NCBI GenBank assembly: GCA_050123375.1
Contig: JASFHF010000006.1
Span: 1-64,000 of the forward strand
DNA length: 64,000 nt
Source of the DNA: JASFHF01 sp050123375
Lineage (GTDB): Bacteria; Pseudomonadota; Gammaproteobacteria; UBA12402
Reading direction: 5' to 3'
In this document: one piece after another, positions 1 to 8,023 of the stretch
Position numbering within the stretch: position 1 is the stretch's first letter
Layout of the letters: the number at the start of each line of letters is the position of its first letter
Position numbers and translations under genes: made by a program
Notes under the pieces: generated by a model
Databases searched by the model: none
Seen by the model: the letters and a program-made list of their open reading frames with translations, nothing else
Told to the model about the DNA's origin: nothing

Positions 1-3
1 TGC

Positions 4-70
4 TTCATTGAGGAACCTTGTGCTGGAAAACTGCACGCAGGGGTCTGTCCGGGGGGACATCTCCAATGAA
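4..70. other. Possible structured element at window edge
   Basis: Outer arms TTCATTG (4-10) and CAATGAA (64-70) enclose two hairpins: GTGC/GCAC (20-23 with 33-36) and TGTCC/GGACA (46-50 with 55-59) around a G4 loop. This would fold as a three-way junction. I could not match it to 6S, 4.5S, tmRNA or RNase P RNA. It may be the end of an RNA gene or a mobile-element site. No promoter or coding frame was recognised. Confidence 0.25.
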
Positions 71-110
71 ACAAAATTTGAATTGAACTTTAAATTGAGG
101 AGTAAGAGAG

Positions 111-317
111 ATGTCTCTACCAACTAATAAAGAAAAATTATTTCAATTAGGTTTAAAAGCTTTAGCAGATAACCATATTAATTTTGCTAAACTTTATTTT
201 GAGCAAGCGCTTTTGGATGGACATGAGTTATCAGTTAGATATCATTTCTTTCTTTGTCGTACCGAAGATAAATCTTTAGCAAGAGATGTAATTTTGTGTG
301 CGGAAAGGAAAATTTAA
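111..317 (+). CDS. Small unknown protein, TPR/Sel1-like helical pair
   Basis: 68 residues. The start is supported by GGAG about 10 bases upstream of ATG. The middle reads like one helix-turn-helix repeat of the TPR/Sel1 kind (GLKALADNHINFAKLYFEQA followed by LLDGHELSVRYHFF), but one repeat is too little for a family call. It has no signal peptide or membrane segment. It is convergent with polA, with palindromic repeats in between. It may be a remnant of a larger repeat protein; the function is unknown. Confidence 0.5.
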   Translation: MSLPTNKEKLFQLGLKALADNHINFAKLYFEQALLDGHELSVRYHFFLCRTEDKSLARDVILCAERKI

Positions 318-331
318 TGTAACTGCTCACT

Positions 332-425
332 GTCATACCGCGGCCAAGACAGTTGACCGCGGTATCCAGAAAAATCTATCAAACAGCCTAGATCCCGCGG
401 TCAACTAACAAGGCCGCGGGATGAC
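332..425. repeat. GTCATCCCGCGG-type palindromic element (intergenic copy)
   Basis: It begins GTCATACCGCGG and ends CCGCGGGATGAC, with two internal CCGCGG half-palindromes around an A-rich spacer. It is the same family as the copies inside rsmA (4157-4232) and the folate cyclo-ligase gene (39248-39326). Here it sits between a small gene and polA, so it is in neutral DNA. Confidence 0.8.
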
Positions 426-437
426 GTCAGTTTTTTG

Positions 438-468
438 AAAGGGGGGGTCAAGACTTGACCCCCCCTTT
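438..468. terminator. Perfect 15-bp hairpin between convergent genes
   Basis: Arms 438-452 (AAAGGGGGGGTCAAG) and 454-468 are exact complements with a one-base loop. On the minus strand the stem is followed by CAAAAAA rather than T, and on the plus strand by TTTAATTAA, so it is not a classical intrinsic terminator. Its place just past the polA stop suggests a transcription block or mRNA 3' end. Part of the arm recurs at 4741-4842, so it may be a repeat. Confidence 0.5.
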
Positions 469-470
469 AA

Positions 471-3167
471 TTAATGCGCTTCTTCCCAATTATTGCCGAC
501 ACCGATATCGACAACTAAAGGTATGGATAATTTAACTACATCGCTCATTAATTGGGCGATGTTTTTTTGTGCGGTTTTAACATCTTTTTCGTGTACTTCA
601 AAAACTAATTCATCGTGAACTTGCATAATCATATGTGCATCTATATTTGATTTTTCTATCCATTGGTTAACTGCAATCATGGCTAACTTGATAATATCTG
701 CAGCGGTTCCTTGCAGTGGTGCGTTAATTGCAGCGCGTTCTGCAGCTTTTTGGCGCATTTTGTTGGAAGAATTAATTTCATTGATGTTTAAGTGTCGACC
801 AAATAAAGTTTCGACAAAGCCGTTTTGATGTGCGAATTCACAAGTTTGCTGCATGTAATCTGCAACTTTAGCGTATTGTTTGAAGTATGCATCAATGTAT
901 ATTTGTGCGGCAGCGCGTTCAATCCCTAATTGTTTGGCTAAACCAAAAGCAGAAATACCATAAATTAAGCCAAAATTAATTGCTTTTGCTTTGCGCCGTT
1001 GTTCAGATGTTACTTGGTCGAGCGTTGCTCCAAATACTTGTGCAGCAGTAGAGTTGTGAATGTCTAAGCCTTTTTCAAAAGCATTAAGTAAGTTTTTATC
1101 CTGGGAAAGGTGCGCCATTAAATGCAATTCAATTTGTGAATAATCTGCCGCTAAAATTTTATAATTCTTAGGAGCAATAAATGCTTGGCGCACACGTTTG
1201 CCTTCTTCGGTACGAATCGGAATATTTTGTAAATTTGGATTTGAAGAAGCTAAGCGTCCAGTTGAAGTTACGGTTTGCTGATAAGAAGTGTGAATACGCC
1301 CGGTTTTTGTGTTGATTTGTAATGGTAATTTATCAGTATAGGTTGATTTGAGTTTGCTTAAACTGCGGTATTCTAAAATTAATTTTGGTAATGGATAATT
1401 TAAAGCTAATTCTTGTAATACAGGTTCAGCAGTGGATGGTTGACCTTTGGGGGTGCGCTTGATGATTGGTAAATTTAATTTAGTGAAAAAGATTTCTTGC
1501 AGTTGTTTGGGAGAATCCAAATTAAAAGTGGTTCCAGCAAGTTCAAAAGCCTGTTGTTCTAAGCTCAATAAACGTTCGCCAATTTCATTGCTTTGTTGTT
1601 GTAAGGTTTCGGCGTCAATCAACACACCGTAACGTTCCATCTTTGATAAGATTTTAATTAACGGCATATCAATTTCAGTAAAAACTTTTTTAGTTTTTTC
1701 ATTCGTGTTTATTTTTGGCCATAAGTGTTGATGTAATTGCAAAGCTATATCTGCATCTTCAGCAGCGTAATCAGCTGCTTGTTCGATTGGTGCCTGGCTA
1801 AATGGAATTTGTTTGGCGCCTGATCCTGCAATTTCTTCGTAACTAATATTTTTGTGGCCTAAATATTTTAATGCCAGAGCGTCCAAATTATGTCGACTGG
1901 TAGTATTGTCCAGCACATAAGATTCTAACATGGTGTCGTATGCTGCACCTTGTAGGTTAATATCATAGTTAGCCAGCACCTCCTGATCGTATTTCAAATT
2001 TTGACCGACTTTTAATTTTTTGTTATCTTCGAAGATTGGTTTTAATTGGTCTAGCACGTTTTCCCGATTTAGTTGTTGTGGTGCATCAGCATAATCATGT
2101 GCCAGAGGAATATAGTATGCTTCGTGTGATTTAACTGCAAACGATAGTCCGACAATTTCAGCATTCATATAATTCAAATCAGTTGTTTCAGTATCAAAAG
2201 CGATTAAATCAGATGTTTTTAAAATGTTTAATAAATTTTTAAAATCTTTCTCATTTAAAATAGTAAAATAACTTTTATCTGACTTGGTTATCGCAACATT
2301 ATTTTCTTCTGTTAAAGTTTCAGCAAGCAAATTTTTGAATTCTAATTCTTTAAATAATTCAATTAATTTTTGTTTGTTTTTGGGTTGTGGAACTATATCT
2401 GGTAAGTTTATTGGTAATTTAACATCACAATCAACGGTAATTAGGCGTTTAAATAGTGGCAAATTTTCGATGCTAAGACGCAAATTTTCACCTACTTTTC
2501 CGGAAATTTCGTCCGCATGTTTAGTAATTTCGTCCAATGATTGATATTGTTCTAGCCATTTTACTGCAGTTTTTGGGCCGACTTTGGTAACGCCAGGAAT
2601 GTTATCTGAAGTATCACCAATTAAAGTTAAGTAGTCGACAATTTGTGAAGGTGTTACCCCAAATTTATTTTTTACGCCGTCGACATCCAAAGTAGTTTTT
2701 GACATGGTGTTAATTAATATTACATGCTCATTGACTAATTGCGCTAAATCTTTGTCGCAAGTTGAAATTATGGTGTCAGTTTTATTTGCTGAAGCTTCTT
2801 TTGCTAAAGTGCCAATGACATCATCAGCTTCAACTCCTTCGATAGCTAACAAAGGTAGCCCCATAGCATGAATTATTTGGTGTAAATATTTAATTTGGGA
2901 AATTAATTCATCTGGCATAGCAGGGCGATGAGCTTTATATTCGGGATAAAGTTCGTGCCGAAAAGTTTTACCTTTAGCGTCAAAGACTACTGCGATTTGT
3001 GATGGGTGGTAATCTTTGATTAGACGGCGAATCATATTTACTACGCCAAAAATTGCGCCAGTTGGCTGGCCTTTGGAATTAGTCAAAGGCGGCAGCGCAT
3101 GGTAAGCGCGGTATAAATACGACGAGCCGTCAATTAGGATTAGGGGGGGGTGTTTGTCTGGGTTCAT
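471..3167 (-). CDS. polA: DNA polymerase I
   Basis: 898 residues, close to the usual length. It fills gaps and removes primers during replication and repair. Residues 1 to about 290 are the 5' nuclease; the 3'-5' exonuclease follows with FDTETTDL and YAAEDADIAL, which keep the metal-binding acids, so proofreading looks intact. The polymerase domain has motif A DYSQIEL at 675-681, motif B RRKAKAINFGLIYG, and motif C QVHDE near 849-853. The residue after DYSQIEL is His where most family members have Arg. The gene is monocistronic, with a long inverted repeat upstream of its start. Confidence 0.98.
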   Translation of the reverse strand: MNPDKHPPLILIDGSSYLYRAYHALPPLTNSKGQPTGAIFGVVNMIRRLIKDYHPSQIAVVFDAKGKTFRHELYPEYKAHRPAMPDELISQIKYLHQIIHAMGLPLLAIEGVEADDVIGTLAKEASANKTDTIISTCDKDLAQLVNEHVILINTMSKTTLDVDGVKNKFGVTPSQIVDYLTLIGDTSDNIPGVTKVGPKTAVKWLEQYQSLDEITKHADEISGKVGENLRLSIENLPLFKRLITVDCDVKLPINLPDIVPQPKNKQKLIELFKELEFKNLLAETLTEENNVAITKSDKSYFTILNEKDFKNLLNILKTSDLIAFDTETTDLNYMNAEIVGLSFAVKSHEAYYIPLAHDYADAPQQLNRENVLDQLKPIFEDNKKLKVGQNLKYDQEVLANYDINLQGAAYDTMLESYVLDNTTSRHNLDALALKYLGHKNISYEEIAGSGAKQIPFSQAPIEQAADYAAEDADIALQLHQHLWPKINTNEKTKKVFTEIDMPLIKILSKMERYGVLIDAETLQQQSNEIGERLLSLEQQAFELAGTTFNLDSPKQLQEIFFTKLNLPIIKRTPKGQPSTAEPVLQELALNYPLPKLILEYRSLSKLKSTYTDKLPLQINTKTGRIHTSYQQTVTSTGRLASSNPNLQNIPIRTEEGKRVRQAFIAPKNYKILAADYSQIELHLMAHLSQDKNLLNAFEKGLDIHNSTAAQVFGATLDQVTSEQRRKAKAINFGLIYGISAFGLAKQLGIERAAAQIYIDAYFKQYAKVADYMQQTCEFAHQNGFVETLFGRHLNINEINSSNKMRQKAAERAAINAPLQGTAADIIKLAMIAVNQWIEKSNIDAHMIMQVHDELVFEVHEKDVKTAQKNIAQLMSDVVKLSIPLVVDIGVGNNWEEAH

Positions 3168-3185
3168 AGCTACATCCTTATTTTT

Positions 3186-3352
3186 AACCTAAAAACGGGA
3201 GTTGACGCGCGATTGATAACGCAACATCTTGATTCATCTAGCTAAATGAAAATTTGTCTCATTACCAGTTAGGTAACCACGCAAATTTTCATTACGCTAT
3301 CTAAATCAATCTGTTGCATTCTCAATTCGCGCGCAACCGCCGTTTTTAGGTT
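3186..3352. repeat. Long imperfect inverted repeat upstream of polA
   Basis: The outer arms AACCTAAAAACGG (3186-3198) and CCGTTTTTAGGTT (3340-3352) are exact complements. Complementarity continues imperfectly through most of each half (GCGCGCGA, GCAACA, TTGATT, AATGAAAATTTG), so the whole 167 bp could fold into one long hairpin. It has no coding frame. With 3441-3540 it fills the 487-bp gene-free gap between polA and the antitoxin-like gene. Confidence 0.75.
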
Positions 3353-3440
3353 TAAGCAAAAGATTATAACAAACTCATACGAATAGGTATAATTTTTGTG
3401 GCTATCATTTTTCTTAATTTTACAAAGTTTTGGTGATTAT

Positions 3441-3540
3441 GAGGTTTTGGGTATCTTTTTTCTCCTCCCTGGCACTTCCATGTGCCTCCCGTGCTCCCAT
3501 CCATGGGCACTAGTCGTCGAAAACAGATACCCAAAACCTC
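3441..3540. repeat. 100-bp inverted-repeat element with CATCCATG core
   Basis: The 15-bp arms 3441-3455 (GAGGTTTTGGGTATC) and 3526-3540 are exact complements. The interior contains CCATCCATGGGCAC and GGCACTTCCATGTGCC, small palindromes of their own. The plan (long unique arms, CATCCATG core) matches 45112-45221 and 59394-59570, though the arm sequences differ. It lies just ahead of the antitoxin-like gene and may influence its transcription. Confidence 0.7.
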
Positions 3541-3654
3541 TTATAATAGTTGCATAAAAATTGGTTAGATAATTACAAATTAGCAAAATTATAGTAAATG
3601 ATTATTTCTAGCTTTATGTTATTATTAAGAAAACTGATGTTTTGGAGAAATTAT

Positions 3655-3843
3655 ATGGTGATTAGTGAAACTAAAGATCATATGGTTATGTTGAAACCAT
3701 ATCTAGAAATTCCGTTGTGCGAAAGATGGTTATTTGATAATAAAAAAGCTATGGAAAGACTTAAACGAGGATTGAAACATGCAGCTGATGGGCGTGTTGC
3801 AGAAAAAGGCAGCTTTGTTAAATTTGTTGATGATGCAGATTAA
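3655..3843 (+). CDS. Small antitoxin-like protein coupled to rsmA
   Basis: 62 residues from the ATG at 3655, preferred over an upstream in-frame start because TTTGGAGAAA precedes it. The C-terminal part (LFDNKKAMERLKRGLKHAADGRV, then GSFVKF) resembles the tail of Phd/YefM-type type II antitoxins, where a 'KALERLKRGLEDAKAGR'-like helix contacts the toxin. No toxin gene is adjacent. The stop overlaps the rsmA start in TAATG, so the two are probably translationally coupled. It is either an orphan antitoxin or a housekeeping-linked regulator; the family call is tentative. Confidence 0.6.
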   Translation: MVISETKDHMVMLKPYLEIPLCERWLFDNKKAMERLKRGLKHAADGRVAEKGSFVKFVDDAD

Positions 3844-4736
3844 TGAGTAAAAGCGTATTTCACATACACCAACCGCGGAAGCGTTTTGGGCAGAATTTTT
3901 TGCAGGATGAGGGGATAATTGCGCAGATTATTGCGGCAATTAATCCGCAAGAAAATGACTTGATGGTGGAAATTGGGCCGGGATTGGGTGCTTTGACTTG
4001 TGAATTGTTACCTAAGCTGCGAAAGTTGCATGTAATTGAATTTGATCGTGATTTGATTCCGCAGTTAAAGCAACATTGTGCGGATTTGGGTGAGTTAATT
4101 GTGCATCAGGCTGATGTTTTAGAATTTAATTTTTCGTCATTAATTACAACAGCCATGGATCCCGCGGTCAAGCCGCGGGATGACAGAATAAAAAATTCGC
4201 GGAATGACAAAATGAGAGATTTGCGGGATGACACGAAAGAAAAAAAATTACGCGCGGTTGGTAATTTGCCGTATAATATTTCTTCGCCAATAATTTTTCA
4301 TTTACTAAAATTTGCGCCGCTTATAAAAGATATGCATTTTATGCTGCAAAAAGAAGTTGTGGATCGTTTGAGTGCATCGGTTGGTACTAAAGCGTATGGT
4401 CGTTTAACTGTGATGGTACAATATTTTTGTGAAGCCAGGAAATTATTTGATGTTTTGCCAGCTGCTTTTTATCCTAAACCAAAAGTGACTTCGAGTTTTG
4501 TTAGATTAGTTTCATATGAAAAATTACCTGTACAGGCAAAAGATTTTACTAAGTTTGCTGAAATAGTTAAAATTGCTTTTAATCAGCGCCGCAAAACTTT
4601 GCGTAATGCATTAAAATCAATAATTACAGCGAAAGAGTTGGAGCGTTTAGGAGTTGATCCTAAATTACGTCCAGAACAGCTAAGTGTGACAGATTATGTT
4701 AGAATTAGTAATAATAATGGATATCGGGGAAAGTAA
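3843..4736 (+). CDS. rsmA: 16S rRNA (adenine1518-N6/adenine1519-N6)-dimethyltransferase
   Basis: 297 residues. It dimethylates two adjacent adenines near the 3' end of 16S rRNA during 30S maturation (KsgA). The N-terminal RKRFGQNFL, SAM motif I EIGPGLGALT (43-52), acidic ADVL (90-93) and catalytic NLPY (141-144) are all present. Residues about 103-132 are foreign to the family: they are encoded by a GGATCCCGCGG...GGGATGAC palindromic element inserted in frame between ADVL and NLPY. The start overlaps the upstream small gene, and apaH follows after a 123-bp repeat-filled gap, recalling the rsmA-apaG-apaH order of relatives but without apaG. Confidence 0.96.
   Translation: MSKSVFHIHQPRKRFGQNFLQDEGIIAQIIAAINPQENDLMVEIGPGLGALTCELLPKLRKLHVIEFDRDLIPQLKQHCADLGELIVHQADVLEFNFSSLITTAMDPAVKPRDDRIKNSRNDKMRDLRDDTKEKKLRAVGNLPYNISSPIIFHLLKFAPLIKDMHFMLQKEVVDRLSASVGTKAYGRLTVMVQYFCEARKLFDVLPAAFYPKPKVTSSFVRLVSYEKLPVQAKDFTKFAEIVKIAFNQRRKTLRNALKSIITAKELERLGVDPKLRPEQLSVTDYVRISNNNGYRGK
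4157..4232 (+). repeat. Palindromic element inserted in frame in rsmA
   Basis: It starts GGATCCCGCGGTCAAGCCGC and then carries three GGGATGAC/GGAATGAC ends in a row, as if partial copies had piled up. It is 76 bp inside an uninterrupted reading frame and is translated as a charged, Asp/Arg-rich segment (PAVKPRDD, SRNDK, LRDDT). The same family occurs at 332-425 and 39248-39326. The placement resembles the in-gene palindromic elements known from Rickettsia (RPE). Confidence 0.85.
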
Positions 4737-4740
4737 AAAT

Positions 4741-4842
4741 GGGGTCAAGGCTTGAATTTTATGTTTTGGCTTAGTGGATATAAGTCGAGACGTTGGGTTT
4801 TGGTGAGTTTAATTTAAAGTGTAAAATTCAAGCCTTGACCCC
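4741..4842. repeat. Inverted repeat between rsmA and apaH
   Basis: The arms GGGGTCAAGGCTTGAATTTT and its complement (4741 onward and up to 4842) flank about 60 bp of unrelated sequence. The GGGGTCAAG end also occurs in the hairpin at 438-468. It fills most of the gap between the two genes. Confidence 0.7.
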
Positions 4843-4859
4843 GCTACGGAGTACGGATT

Positions 4860-5696
4860 ATGTCAACATATGCAATTGGTGATGTACAAGGTTGTTATGC
4901 AGAATTAATGCTGCTGCTTGAAAAAATAAAATTTAGCCCGGCTAAAGATCGATTATGGTTTGTGGGTGATTTGGTAAATCGTGGTCCGAAGTCATTGGAA
5001 GTTTTGCGTTTTATCAAAAATCTTGGGAATAAATGTGTTGTGGTTTTAGGTAATCATGATTTGCATTTGTTAGCAGTTGTATATGGCAGTCAGCAATATA
5101 GTGATGAGGATACTTTTGTTGATGTGTTGGACGCAGATGATAAAGATGAATTGTTGCTTTGGCTGCGGTCACAAAAACTTTGTCATTATGATGAAAAATT
5201 AAATTTTGTGATGACGCATGCGGGAATTCCGCCGCAGTGGGATTTGGCAACGACGCAGCAATGTGCGCAAGAAGTGGAACAAATTTTGCAAAGTAATAAA
5301 CATATAGAGTTTTTTGAGCATATGTATGGCAATCAGCCGAATTATTGGAATAACGATTTGTTAGGTTGGGATCGTTATCGTTATATTACTAATGCGCTTA
5401 CCCGAATGCGTTATTGCGATAATGAAGGGCGGCTTAATTTGACGGAAAAGGGCCCGATTGATAATGCGCCTGCTGATTTGATTCCTTGGTTTGAGATGCT
5501 AAATCCAAAAAATAAAAATTTTAATATTGTTTTTGGTCATTGGGCAGCATTAATGGGCAGCGCAACAGAAGCTTATGTTGCAAAAAATATTTTTGCAATT
5601 GATACCGGATGTTGTTGGGGGCGGAAATTAACCGCACTGCAATTGGAAACACGGCAGTTGTATGGGGTCGCATCTTCACTTGTTAAATTAGAATAA
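4860..5696 (+). CDS. apaH: Bis(5'-nucleosyl)-tetraphosphatase, symmetrical
   Basis: 278 residues, normal length. It hydrolyses Ap4A to two ADP and also removes Np4 caps from RNA in relatives. The metallophosphoesterase signatures are present: GDVQGC (7-12), GDLVNRGP (36-43), GNHD (64-67), then FVMTHAGIPP and VFGHWAALMG further on. A short gap with a repeat separates it from rsmA. There is no strong Shine-Dalgarno apart from CGGAG about 12 bases upstream. Confidence 0.96.
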   Translation: MSTYAIGDVQGCYAELMLLLEKIKFSPAKDRLWFVGDLVNRGPKSLEVLRFIKNLGNKCVVVLGNHDLHLLAVVYGSQQYSDEDTFVDVLDADDKDELLLWLRSQKLCHYDEKLNFVMTHAGIPPQWDLATTQQCAQEVEQILQSNKHIEFFEHMYGNQPNYWNNDLLGWDRYRYITNALTRMRYCDNEGRLNLTEKGPIDNAPADLIPWFEMLNPKNKNFNIVFGHWAALMGSATEAYVAKNIFAIDTGCCWGRKLTALQLETRQLYGVASSLVKLE

Positions 5697-5702
5697 GTAG
5701 AC

Positions 5703-5846
5703 GGGACGGAGCTTCACTCATTAAAAGTTGTCGGGTCGCGAGCTTTACATGGTTACGAGGTAATAGCTAAATTCTTTGAGGGTCGGAGCTTTACATGATT
5801 ACAAAGCAACAAGCAAGGCCTTGTAATTATGTAAAGCTCGCGACCC
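5703..5846. repeat. Family A repeat cluster between apaH and rho
   Basis: A partial copy (GGGACGGAGCTTCACTCATT) is followed by a complete hairpin at 5780-5846, whose arms are GGGTCGGAGCTTTACAT and ATGTAAAGCTCGCGACCC. It lies between convergent ends of apaH and rho. The reading frame opening at 5795 inside it (MITKQQARPCNYVK) runs antisense into rho and is not taken as a gene. Confidence 0.85.
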
Positions 5847-5855
5847 AACAACCTT

Positions 5856-7214
5856 TTAAGATCTTTTCATCGCTTCGAAAAATTCATTATTGGTTTTGGT
5901 GGTGCGCAGACGGTCATATAAAAATTCAATTGCGGCTAATTCGTCCATTGGTTGTAATAATTTACGCAAGATCCACATTTTTTGTAGTTCATCAGCGCTA
6001 ACCAAAAGTTCTTCACGACGCGTGCCGGAGCGGTTAATGTTAATTGCAGGAAATACGCGTTTTTCCGCGATACGTCGATCCAAATGGATTTCCATATTAC
6101 CAGTACCTTTAAATTCTTCGTAGATAACTTCATCCATTTTGGAGCCGGTATCGATTAATGCTGTAGCTAAGATGGTTAAGCTTCCGCCTTCTTCAATGTT
6201 ACGTGCAGCACCAAAGAAACGTTTAGGACGATGCAGCGCATTTGCATCCACACCACCAGTTAGAACTTTACCGGAAACTGGTACTACAGTGTTATACGCA
6301 CGTGCTAAACGGGTAATTGAGTCTAACAAAATTACCACATCGTGTTTGTGTTCCACTAGACGTTTAGCTTTTTCAATAACCATTTCTGCAACTTGTACGT
6401 GGCGAGTTGCTGGTTCGTCAAAAGTACTGGCGATTACTTCACCTTTAACTGAACGATCCATTTCGGTAACTTCTTCAGGACGCTCGTCGATTAATAACAC
6501 CATTAAATGACATTCTGGATGATTGCTTTCGATGGAATGAGCAATATTTTGCAGCATCATGGTTTTACCAGCTTTTGGCGGTGAAACGATTAAGCCACGT
6601 TGTCCTTTTCCAAAAGGGGCAACTAGATCAATGATTCTGGCTGTGATATCTGCAGTGCTGCCATTGCCTCGCTGCATTAGTAAGCGTTCATTGGCGAATA
6701 GTGGAGTGAGGTTTTCAAATAGAATTTTATTCTTGGCGCTATCTGGATCATCATAATTAATTTTATCAACTTTTAATGTGGCAAAATAACGTTCTGCTTC
6801 TTTCGGTGGACGAATTTGTCCGGAAATTGTATCGCCAGTACGTAAGTTGAAGCGGCGAATTTGACTAGGTGATACGTAAATATCATCAGGACCAGGTAAA
6901 TAAGAACCTTCGGCAGAACGCAGAAAACCAAAGCCGTCAGGTAGAATTTCTAAAACTCCTTCGCCATAAATAGCTTCGCCATTTAGTGCGTGTGCTTTTA
7001 GGATTGAAAAAATTAAATCCTGCTTGCGCTGACGCACATTTTCTAAGCCAATTTTGTTGGCCATTTCAGTTAATTCCGCAGGAGATTTATGTTTCAGCTC
7101 TTGTAAGTGAAAAGTTTCCTTTTTTTTGTCAGTGGGTATTTTAGCGGTTTTTACTTTAGGACGTGTTACAGCTGTTTTAGCTGTGGGTTTATTAGTAGTT
7201 TTATCTTCTGGCAT
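5856..7214 (-). CDS. rho: Transcription termination factor Rho
   Basis: 452 residues, about 33 longer than the E. coli protein because of a Lys/Thr-rich N-terminal tail (residues 1-34). The conserved protein begins near [10 protein letters not shown]. The RNA-binding cold-shock-like domain contains DGFGFLRS and GPDDIYVS. The hexameric ATPase has Walker A PPKAGKTM and Walker [10 protein letters not shown], with the Q- and R-loop regions ([15 protein letters not shown]) intact. It unwinds and releases RNA at rut sites. It lies downstream of trxA in the same direction, as in other gammaproteobacteria. The basic tail may add RNA affinity, which is inference. Confidence 0.97.
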   Translation of the reverse strand: MPEDKTTNKPTAKTAVTRPKVKTAKIPTDKKKETFHLQELKHKSPAELTEMANKIGLENVRQRKQDLIFSILKAHALNGEAIYGEGVLEILPDGFGFLRSAEGSYLPGPDDIYVSPSQIRRFNLRTGDTISGQIRPPKEAERYFATLKVDKINYDDPDSAKNKILFENLTPLFANERLLMQRGNGSTADITARIIDLVAPFGKGQRGLIVSPPKAGKTMMLQNIAHSIESNHPECHLMVLLIDERPEEVTEMDRSVKGEVIASTFDEPATRHVQVAEMVIEKAKRLVEHKHDVVILLDSITRLARAYNTVVPVSGKVLTGGVDANALHRPKRFFGAARNIEEGGSLTILATALIDTGSKMDEVIYEEFKGTGNMEIHLDRRIAEKRVFPAININRSGTRREELLVSADELQKMWILRKLLQPMDELAAIEFLYDRLRTTKTNNEFFEAMKRS

Positions 7215-7414
7215 ATATTTATGACTCTTATGTTAATTAAAAAACAGAAAAACAAATCGGTAATTCTAATTCAATTAAGATTTACTTTTAAAGGTACACG
7301 CGATAGCGCGCATCATTATAATAGCATTAAATTTCAAAAAATCAAAGTAATTATTCAGTTTTTTTCCCAGGAACGCTCGTAAGCCTCAAGATTGACACGC
7401 TGAATAAATACAAA

Positions 7415-7741
7415 TCAAATATTACTATCCAAAAAAGCAGTTAATTGTGTTTTAGATAGCATTCCGACTTTTGAGGCAACAATCTCACCGTTTTTTAGTA
7501 AAATAAGTGTTGGAATTCCTCTTACGCTATATTTTTTTGCAAGATCAGCGTCTTCATCAACGTCTACTTTAACAAATTTCACTTTTTCGTTATATTCATT
7601 TGCAACTTCATCTAATACAGGGGATAGCATTCGACAGGGGCCGCACCATTCTGCCCAAAAATCGATTAATACAGGAATATTTGCTTGCAGTACTTCCGTG
7701 TCAAAATTAGCTTGACTGACAGCCATAACATTTTTATTCAT
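7415..7741 (-). CDS. trxA: Thioredoxin 1
   Basis: 108 residues, full length. A cytosolic disulfide reductase: the active site WCGPC (Cys33 and Cys36) lies in the canonical FWAEWCGPCRML context, followed by KVDVDED and the cis-proline segment RGIPTLILLKNG. GAGGTAAAATT precedes the ATG. It sits upstream of rho with about 200 bp between; that gap holds no repeat I recognise. Confidence 0.97.
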   Translation of the reverse strand: MNKNVMAVSQANFDTEVLQANIPVLIDFWAEWCGPCRMLSPVLDEVANEYNEKVKFVKVDVDEDADLAKKYSVRGIPTLILLKNGEIVASKVGMLSKTQLTAFLDSNI

Positions 7742-8023
7742 AATTTTACCTCGATACTAAATATATAAGGGATAGTGAATTATAACAATCGGTGAACCAT
7801 CACCATTATTATTTCAATTGAGTGTTAGGAATGCAAGGACTTTTTGATTTTTATCACAAAGACTTTCGCATAAAGTGCGGAAGTCATGCTTCAATATAGC
7901 AATTTTGTTCTTATTTTTATCAATTTATGTAAAAAATCATAAAATGCATATTGAAATGCTGGAGCATTGTGGGTAATCGGCATATAATTTTCTTCCCAAA
8001 TGATAAATTATAGCGAGGGTTTT

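Noticed and set aside
5795..6001. Open frame starting MITKQQARPCNYVK
   Set aside because: It starts in a family A repeat and continues antisense through rho.
6139..6510. 123-residue frame opposite rho
   Set aside because: It is antisense to the conserved ATPase core of rho, with no ribosome site; a shadow of strong codon bias.
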